From the NCBI GenBank assembly GCA_022510405.1, contig JAFLTP010000003.1, forward strand, positions 62,001 through 126,000: a DNA stretch of 64,000 bases, read 5' to 3'. The notes below the pieces were generated by a model. It was not told the DNA's origin. It was given only the letters and a program-made list of their open reading frames with translations, and did not search any database. Of the stretch, positions 58,890 to 64,000 are shown in pieces (position 1 is the stretch's first letter; each line of letters opens with the position of its first letter). The position numbers and the translations under genes are program-made. This stretch comes from Muribaculaceae bacterium. Its GTDB lineage: Bacteria > Bacteroidota > Bacteroidia > Bacteroidales > Muribaculaceae.

Positions 58890-58920
58890 CAAATTTACTT
58901 TTTTTTTTCATTCTCTACAA
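58890..58920 (-). promoter_or_regulatory. Promoter of the 106-aa/nadB operon, with A10 tract in spacer
   Basis: Minus strand: -33 TTG (58920-58918), exactly 20 nt, -7 TAAATTTG (58897-58890). The spacer contains ten consecutive A (plus-strand T at 58899-58908). Transcription near 58883 gives a ~120-nt leader. Confidence 0.7.
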
Positions 58921-58965
58921 TTTTGCTCTTTTCCTTATAAAGAGAATATTTCTTATCTTTGCCTT

Positions 58966-60534
58966 ATGGAAGTAAAAAGAGTGAAATATCCTATAGGATT
59001 GCAAAGTTTCAAGGCTATTCGGGAAGGTGGTTACGTGTATGTAGACAAAACTGAAATAGCCTACAATCTAACGCAAGACTATAAATATGTTTTCCTCGCG
59101 AGGCCGCGCCGTTTTGGAAAAAGCCTTTTGCTTTCAACCCTGAAATCATATTTTCAAGGAGATCGCGAACTCTTCGATGGATTGGCGATACAACATCTGG
59201 AGAAAGATTGGAAAAAACATCCGGTATTCCTTATTTCTTTCGCCCGACTTGACAACAACGACCCGGAATCTGTTTCATCAATCCTGAAGCAGCAATTTCA
59301 GGTTTGGGAAGAGGAATATGGAATTGTTGATAATGATAAATTAAAGTTAGGACCCCGGTTCTCTAATTTGATAAGGATTGCCCATAAAGTTTCTGGTGAA
59401 AAAGTGGTGGTATTAGTGGATGAATATGATAATCCATTGATCAATACTCTTGATAATGATGATTTTCATGAAATAAATAAGTCTTTATTAAAATCCGTTT
59501 ACACCAATCTCAAAGATCTTGACGAATATATTCAATTCGGAATGCTCACAGGTGTGAGCAGGTTTACCCAATTGAGTCTGTTCAGTGGATTAAACAACCT
59601 TACCGATGTCAGCCTTTTTTCAGACTATTCCACCATTTGCGGGATCACTCAAAAAGAATTCGTTGACAATTTTAAGATCGGAATCTCTAAATTTGCGGAA
59701 AAAGAAAAAATTTCTTTTGAAGAGGCAATTGATATTTTTAAACAAAATTATGACGGCTATCATTTCTCTGAAAATTTAGTAGATATTTATAATCCCTATA
59801 GCCTTTTGAACGCCTTGGCATCTTCGAAAATAGGGAATTTTTGGTTTGAAACGGCCACCCCAACATTTCTCATCAAAAGAATTCATAAAGAAAAAATTGA
59901 TCTTTCATTCTTGTTCAATCAAGAAACCGGCGGTTTGTCATTAACATCCGAGGATGCCAAACATAGTTCTTTATTGGCATTGCTCTTCCAAACCGGTTAC
60001 TTAACAATCAAAGATCATAAGAAAATCGCATTCAGAGATAAATACTTGCTTGGAATTCCCAACCGAGAAGTAAAAGAAGGATTGATGTATGGCCTCGCTA
60101 AGGAATATCAAGATAAAGATTCGTCCAAAATTTTGGTATCTATAGAAAGAATGAAGGATTCATTGGAATCCGGTGAACCTGAAGTATTTCTTAGGGAATT
60201 AAAATCTTATTTCATTGGCATTCCATATAACGTGACCCAAAACGTCACAGAGCTTTTCTTTGAAAACAACACTTACATAATCTTGAATCTCCTCGGAATT
60301 TATTGCAATGCGGAATATGTCACCTCTCATGGAAGAATAGATCTCTTAATACAGACCGATGAGTATGTATATGTGATAGAAATGAAACTCGATGGTTCGC
60401 CAAAAGAGGCGTTAGACCAGATTGAATCAAAAGATTATGCATTGCCGTTCCAATTCGCCGACAAAAAAATATTCAAAATCGGAGTGAATTTTTCATCTGA
60501 AACAAGAAATATAGAAAACTGGATAATAAAGTAA
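58966..60534 (+). CDS. AAA-ATPase-like protein with PD-(D/E)XK nuclease C-terminus (DUF1703 type)
   Basis: A 522-residue protein. I start at ATG 58966 (KYPIGLQSFKAIREGGYVYVDKTEIAYNL); an earlier in-frame start would run through promoter DNA. The ATPase half has a Walker A-like ARPRRFGKSLLLSTL (about 43-57) and Walker B VVVLVDEYDNPL (about 141-152). The middle carries FGMLTGVSRFTQLSLFSGLNNLTDVSLF and YDGYHFS. The C-terminal nuclease-like core is GRIDLLIQTDEYVYVIEMKL (D...ExK, about 452-471). Such proteins are highly duplicated in Bacteroidetes; their role is unknown. A -7-like TATCTTTG at 58954-58961 stands only 4 nt before the ATG, suggesting a leaderless message. The next gene follows after 3 nt. 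Confidence 0.88.
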   Translation: MEVKRVKYPIGLQSFKAIREGGYVYVDKTEIAYNLTQDYKYVFLARPRRFGKSLLLSTLKSYFQGDRELFDGLAIQHLEKDWKKHPVFLISFARLDNNDPESVSSILKQQFQVWEEEYGIVDNDKLKLGPRFSNLIRIAHKVSGEKVVVLVDEYDNPLINTLDNDDFHEINKSLLKSVYTNLKDLDEYIQFGMLTGVSRFTQLSLFSGLNNLTDVSLFSDYSTICGITQKEFVDNFKIGISKFAEKEKISFEEAIDIFKQNYDGYHFSENLVDIYNPYSLLNALASSKIGNFWFETATPTFLIKRIHKEKIDLSFLFNQETGGLSLTSEDAKHSSLLALLFQTGYLTIKDHKKIAFRDKYLLGIPNREVKEGLMYGLAKEYQDKDSSKILVSIERMKDSLESGEPEVFLRELKSYFIGIPYNVTQNVTELFFENNTYIILNLLGIYCNAEYVTSHGRIDLLIQTDEYVYVIEMKLDGSPKEALDQIESKDYALPFQFADKKIFKIGVNFSSETRNIENWIIK

Positions 60535-60537
60535 AAA

Positions 60538-61392
60538 ATGTTTGAAGTAGTAACAAAACGAGAACTGGCACCAAACATCGTGGAGATGAAAGTGAAGGCT
60601 CCGTTGGTGGCAGCCTCGGCAAAACCGGGTCAGTTCATAATAGTGCGGACCGACCGCTACGGAGAGAGAATCCCTCTCACCATCTGTGATTACGACACAA
60701 ATGACGGCACTGTTACGATCGTGACCCAATCAATAGGTATATCAACCCGCAAGATAAATTCTTTGGAAGCGGGAGAATATTTCGATGATTTCGCCGGTCC
60801 GCTTGGTAATCCTTCAGATCTTTTGGAATTGCCGGAAGAAGAACTCAAAAACCATAAAGTGCTTTTCATCGCCGGCGGTGTTGGCACAGCGCCGGTATAT
60901 CCCCAAGTGAAATGGCTCAAGGAACATGGTGTTGACCCGGATGTGATAATAGGTGCCCGCACAAAAGATCTTTTCACGTATGTGAGCGAGATGCAGGAAG
61001 TAGGCAACGTTTATCTATGCACCGACGATGGTTCCGAAGGATTTCATGGCAATGTTACCATGCTCATGAAAGACCTGATCGACAATCAAGGCAAGAAGTA
61101 TGACCGGTGTGTGATAATCGGTCCGATGATCATGATGAAATTCGCGGCAATGACCGCCAAACAATACGGCATACCTTCTGTGGTGTCTTTAAATGCCTTG
61201 ATGGTTGACGGCACCGGAATGTGCGGAGCATGTCGTGTCACAGTGGGAGGTGAAACCAAGTTCACATGTGTCGACGGTCCTGAATTCGATGGCGCGTTGG
61301 TTGACTTCGATGAGGCTATGCGCCGCCAGAATATGTATAAGAACAATCCCAAAACCAATCCTGAAACCCATAAATGTGAATGCCATGGCTAA
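60538..61392 (+). CDS. NfnA-like FAD/NAD-binding [2Fe-2S] subunit (sulfide dehydrogenase/ferredoxin-NADP reductase type)
   Basis: A 284-residue flavoprotein. The FAD-binding part is EMKVKAPLVAASAKPGQFIIVRTDRYGERIPLTICDYD (about 17-55), the NAD part is VLFIAGGVGTAPVYPQVKWLKEHG (about 109-132), and a C-terminal cluster segment has MCGACRVTVGGETKFTCVDGPEFDG (about 224-247). This is the small subunit of NADH-dependent ferredoxin:NADP oxidoreductase (NfnAB) or of the related sulfide dehydrogenase; the sequence cannot separate these. It pairs with the large subunit downstream, with an 8-nt overlap. It starts 3 nt after the unrelated ATPase gene. Confidence 0.9.
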   Translation: MFEVVTKRELAPNIVEMKVKAPLVAASAKPGQFIIVRTDRYGERIPLTICDYDTNDGTVTIVTQSIGISTRKINSLEAGEYFDDFAGPLGNPSDLLELPEEELKNHKVLFIAGGVGTAPVYPQVKWLKEHGVDPDVIIGARTKDLFTYVSEMQEVGNVYLCTDDGSEGFHGNVTMLMKDLIDNQGKKYDRCVIIGPMIMMKFAAMTAKQYGIPSVVSLNALMVDGTGMCGACRVTVGGETKFTCVDGPEFDGALVDFDEAMRRQNMYKNNPKTNPETHKCECHG

Positions 61393-62782
61393 AGCGAACA
61401 AGATACCGAGAGTGCCGGTAAGAGAACAGGACCCTACAGAACGTGCCAAAAATTTTGAAGAGGTAAGCCATGGTTATTCTCCGGAAGAGGCTTACTTGGA
61501 GGCAACGCGTTGCCTCAACTGCTCCAATCCTCGTTGTGTTGCGGCTTGTCCGGTGCATATCCAGATACCGCAGTTTATTTATCATCTCACAGAAAAGGAT
61601 GAGATGGGGGCATATGCCATAATTTCACAAGACAATTCCCTGCCGAGTGTATGTGGCCGTGTTTGTCCCCAGGAAAAACAATGCGAAGGTTCCTGTATCC
61701 TCGGCATTAAGGGTCAACCCGTGGCTTGCGGTAGTCTTGAAAGATATGTGGGAGACTGGGCGATTCGTCATCAGAGCGAACTTCCGAAACCACAGATTAC
61801 TAAAAACGGTAAGAAAGTGGCTCTCGTAGGTTCGGGTCCGGCCTCATTGGCTTGCGCAACCGACTTGGCCAAATTTGGTTACAAGGTGAAAGTTTTCGAG
61901 GCTCTCCACCAATTAGGAGGCGTTTTGGTCTATGGAATTCCGGAATTCCGTCTGCCCAAAGAGGGAGTTGTGGAGAAGGAAGTGCAATGGGTTAAAGGCC
62001 TCGGAGTGGAATTCGAGAACGACGTTGTGGTGGGACGCACATTCACAATAGACGATCTTCTCGACAAGATGGGATATGATGCCGTGTTCATCGGTTCCGG
62101 AGCCGGTCTGCCAAAATTTATGGGTATAGAAGGAGAAAATCTCAACGGAGTCTTTTCCGCGAATGAATATCTTACACGTGCGAATCTTATGCACGCTTAC
62201 GATTGCGAATACGACACACCGATCTACTTAGGTAAGAAAGTTGTGGTGGTTGGCGGTGGTAATGTGGCCATGGATGCTGTCCGCACTGCCAAGCGACTTG
62301 GCGCGGAAGCTATCATTGTCTACCGTAGAAGCGAGGCTGAACTTCCTGCAAGAGCCGAGGAAGTGCATCATGCAAAACAGGAAGGTATCATTTTCAAGAT
62401 GCTCACGAATCCTATAAAGGTACTTGGAGATGAGAACGGTGCCGTGAAAGGCATTGAATGCGTAGAAATGGAACTCGGAGAACCGGATGCAAGCGGAAGA
62501 CGCAGACCGGTAGTGAAACCTGACAGCAACTTTGTGATAGATTGCGACGTGGTGATAATGGCGTTGGGTACGAGCCCCAATCCTCTCATCAAACAAACCA
62601 CCAAGGGCCTTGAGGTAAATAAACATGGCTGCGTGGTGGCTGATGAAGATGGAGCAACCACCCGTCCGGGTGTTTTTGCCGGAGGTGACACCGTGACCGG
62701 CGCGGCAACCGTAATCCTCGCCATGGGAGCAGGCCGAAAAGCCGCCAAAGCAATCCATGAGTATCTGAGCCATGAAAGTTAG
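61385..62782 (+). CDS. NfnB/GltA-like NADPH oxidoreductase large subunit
   Basis: A 465-residue FAD/iron-sulfur protein often labelled glutamate synthase (NADPH). I start at ATG 61385 (MAKANKIPRVPVREQDPTERAKNFEEV), which overlaps the NfnA stop by 8 nt; earlier in-frame codons lie inside NfnA. Cluster motifs CLNCSNPRCVAACPVHIQIPQFI (about 41-63) and CGRVCPQEKQCEGSCILG (about 86-103) are followed by the FAD site VALVGSGPASLACATDLAKFGYKVKVFEALHQLGGVLVYGIPEFRLPK and the NADPH site VVVVGGGNVAMDAVRTAKRLG. With NfnA it would couple NADH, NADPH and ferredoxin pools; reduced ferredoxin could come from the KOR encoded at 1.3-4.4 kb. No glutamate synthase large subunit is adjacent. Confidence 0.92.
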   Translation: MAKANKIPRVPVREQDPTERAKNFEEVSHGYSPEEAYLEATRCLNCSNPRCVAACPVHIQIPQFIYHLTEKDEMGAYAIISQDNSLPSVCGRVCPQEKQCEGSCILGIKGQPVACGSLERYVGDWAIRHQSELPKPQITKNGKKVALVGSGPASLACATDLAKFGYKVKVFEALHQLGGVLVYGIPEFRLPKEGVVEKEVQWVKGLGVEFENDVVVGRTFTIDDLLDKMGYDAVFIGSGAGLPKFMGIEGENLNGVFSANEYLTRANLMHAYDCEYDTPIYLGKKVVVVGGGNVAMDAVRTAKRLGAEAIIVYRRSEAELPARAEEVHHAKQEGIIFKMLTNPIKVLGDENGAVKGIECVEMELGEPDASGRRRPVVKPDSNFVIDCDVVIMALGTSPNPLIKQTTKGLEVNKHGCVVADEDGATTRPGVFAGGDTVTGAATVILAMGAGRKAAKAIHEYLSHES

Positions 62783-63563
62783 AGCAAAGAAAGAGTTGGG
62801 GCAACATTTTCTCAACGATCTCAATATAGCTAAGAAAATTGCGGAAACAATCGAGACACCGCAACTCCCTGAAAATGCCAAACAATGGGGCAACCTTCCT
62901 ATTGTGGAGGTGGGCCCCGGTATGGGGGTGCTTTCCCAATTCCTGATACAATCGGGCAGAGAGGTGAAGGCCATCGAACTGGATACCGAAAGTGTTGAGT
63001 TCCTGAAGAAAGTGTTTCCGGATTTGAAGGTTGTGCAAGGTGATTTCCTGAAGATGAATCTTGATGACATCTTCCCCGGCGAATTGGCCCTCATAGGAAA
63101 TTATCCCTATAATATATCAAGCCAGATTTTCTTTAAGGTGCTCGACTACAAGGAAAAAATCCCCGTTGTGGCAGGTATGCTACAAAAGGAGGTGGCCCAA
63201 AGAATCTGTTCCAAGCCCGGTTCCAAGGTGTATGGCATACTGTCAGTATTGCTTCAGGCATGGTATGATTGCGATTATCTGTTTGATGTACCGCCAGGAG
63301 TGTTCTCCCCTCCCCCGAAGGTGACAAGTGGTGTTATAAGGTTGACCCGAAATTCAAGAACAGAATTAGGTTGCGATGAAAAGATGTTTAGGACAGTAAT
63401 CAAGACATCGTTCGGGCAACGTCGGAAGACATTGCGTAATTCGTTGGCAAGTCTCATACCCGTGAATTCCACGATATGGCAGGATCCTATTCTGGCCCGT
63501 CGTCCTGAGACCCTCTCCGTTGAAGAATTCATCTCCTTGACACAAAACCTTGCGAATCCCTAA
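62772..63563 (+). CDS. rsmA: 16S rRNA (adenine(1518)-N(6)/adenine(1519)-N(6))-dimethyltransferase
   Basis: A 263-residue KsgA enzyme that dimethylates two adenines in helix 45 of 16S rRNA late in 30S assembly. VRAKKELGQHFLNDLNIAKKIAETI, the SAM site IVEVGPGMGVLSQFLIQSG (about 38-56), AIELDTESVEFLKKVFPDLKVVQGDFLKM, the catalytic motif IGNYPYNISSQIFFKVLDYK (N-x-P-Y, about 111-130) and PGVFSPPPKVTSGVIRLT are all canonical. Its start lies 11 nt inside the NfnB gene, so it is translationally coupled to it. Confidence 0.96.
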   Translation: MKVRAKKELGQHFLNDLNIAKKIAETIETPQLPENAKQWGNLPIVEVGPGMGVLSQFLIQSGREVKAIELDTESVEFLKKVFPDLKVVQGDFLKMNLDDIFPGELALIGNYPYNISSQIFFKVLDYKEKIPVVAGMLQKEVAQRICSKPGSKVYGILSVLLQAWYDCDYLFDVPPGVFSPPPKVTSGVIRLTRNSRTELGCDEKMFRTVIKTSFGQRRKTLRNSLASLIPVNSTIWQDPILARRPETLSVEEFISLTQNLANP

Positions 63564-63677
63564 CCCCTAGACTACTAGACCACTAGACAACTAGACAAAT
63601 AGACTACAAGACTACTAGACTACAAGACTACAAGACTACAAGACTACAAGACTACTAGACCACTAGACTACAAAACC
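63564..63677. repeat. Octamer repeat spacer (ACTACAAG/ACTACTAG)n
   Basis: From just after the rsmA stop to the next start, units ACTAGACA, ACTACAAG and ACTACTAG follow with an 8-bp period (five near-identical ACTACAAG-type units around 63600-63650). On the sense strand it is G-poor. The same octamer family is at 38239-38281. Confidence 0.75.
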
Positions 63678-64000
63678 ATGAAAATCACAGTTCTTGATGG
63701 ACACGGACTCAATCCCGGTGATCTCTCCTGGGAAGATTTGGGAAAATTAGGCGAATTGACCGTCTATGACCGTACCTCCACTTCCGAATTAATGGACAGG
63801 GCAAAAGACAGCGAGATCCTTATTACCAATAAAACGGTATTGGATGCCGACACCATCGCTTCTTTACCGAAACTTAAATATATAGGAGTATTGGCTACAG
63901 GCTACAATGTGGTGGATATAGAAGAGGCACATAAAAGGGGAATAGTGGTCACCAACATTCCTTCATATAGCACAATGTCGGTGGCACAAAGGGTTTTCGC
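63678..64000 (+). CDS. D-2-hydroxyacid dehydrogenase, N-terminal fragment (3' end outside window)
   Basis: The first 107 residues of a D-isomer-specific 2-hydroxyacid dehydrogenase: MKITVLDGHGLNPGDLSWEDLGKLGELTVYDRT, then ILITNKTVLDADTIASLPKLKYIGVLATGYNVVDIEEAHKRGIVVTNIPSYSTMSVAQ. The GTGYNVVD-type and TNIPxYSxxSVAQ segments are those of glycerate/hydroxypyruvate reductase-like members. The NAD-binding and catalytic Arg/Glu/His parts lie beyond the window. It starts 114 nt after rsmA, following octamer repeats. Confidence 0.88.
   Translation, partial: MKITVLDGHGLNPGDLSWEDLGKLGELTVYDRTSTSELMDRAKDSEILITNKTVLDADTIASLPKLKYIGVLATGYNVVDIEEAHKRGIVVTNIPSYSTMSVAQRVF

Noticed and set aside
61205-61384. 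Earlier in-frame start for the NfnB-like gene
   Set aside because: It would overlap NfnA by about 190 nt with sequence that is the out-of-frame NfnA coding region; the family N-terminus begins at ATG 61385.

Overview
The window reads as a gut-type Bacteroidales chromosome, most like the Muribaculaceae/Bacteroides group. Supporting signs are a KorDABC 2-oxoacid:ferredoxin oxidoreductase, a hybrid two-component system with a periplasmic sugar-binding domain, GH32 and GH31 glycosidases, a T9SS-like C-terminal sorting tail, WbqC, DUF4294 and PCMD proteins, and Bacteroidetes-type promoters. At least seven promoters fit TTG-N20-TAnnTTTG with a spacer of exactly 20 nt. No tRNA, rRNA or CRISPR array was seen. 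Both ends cut through genes.

Layout. 1-5.2 kb: end of a radical-SAM gene, an S66 LD-carboxypeptidase, the kor operon (korC set apart by 347 bp of CAA-rich low-complexity DNA) and a zinc-less Sir2 protein. 5.3-7.8 kb: a large secreted Ig-like protein with a T9SS-like tail; its promoter carries a G9 tract exactly inside the 20-nt spacer. 8.0-11.1 kb: a repeat island with three copies of a long palindromic (REPIN-like) element, a REP-associated Y1/HUH transposase and a DUF4143 ATPase. 11.2-16.8 kb: a complete MFP-RND-TolC efflux operon. 16.8-18.8 kb: a PIN toxin-antitoxin pair, a small membrane protein and a DUF4294 protein. 18.8-24.1 kb: housekeeping genes rnpA-yidD-tatD-PCMD-dapB-lepB-wbqC on the minus strand. 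24.1-31.8 kb: an AT-rich surface-glycan cluster with two Stealth phosphotransferases, two Caps_synth transferases, GT4 and GT92 genes, interrupted by a second ATPase-nuclease gene that has a 52-bp repeat array at its promoter. 32.2-44.5 kb: a lipid A-type acyltransferase, lpxB, GH31, carboxynorspermidine dehydrogenase, lipoproteins, a lipoprotein nitroreductase, asnA and a MATE transporter. 44.6-51.7 kb: a compact fructose/fructan locus (fructokinase, MFS permease, GH32, divergent hybrid sensor-regulator) without SusC/SusD. 51.7-58.8 kb: an operon of a 106-aa unknown protein, nadB, a CtpA-type protease and mfd. 59-64 kb: a third ATPase-nuclease, an NfnAB-like pair, rsmA and the start of a D-2-hydroxyacid dehydrogenase.

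The most distinctive content is non-coding: the REPIN/RAYT island; a promoter that looks phase-variable through a G9 tract; tandem arrays directly upstream of two different ATPase-nuclease genes, with an orphan array elsewhere; a candidate HTCS operator made of three ATATAACAAA copies; G-poor CAA-rich leaders before at least four genes; and 7- or 8-bp periodic repeats filling many intergenic gaps. All calls were made by reading the sequence; no database search was run, so family names rest on motif recognition.
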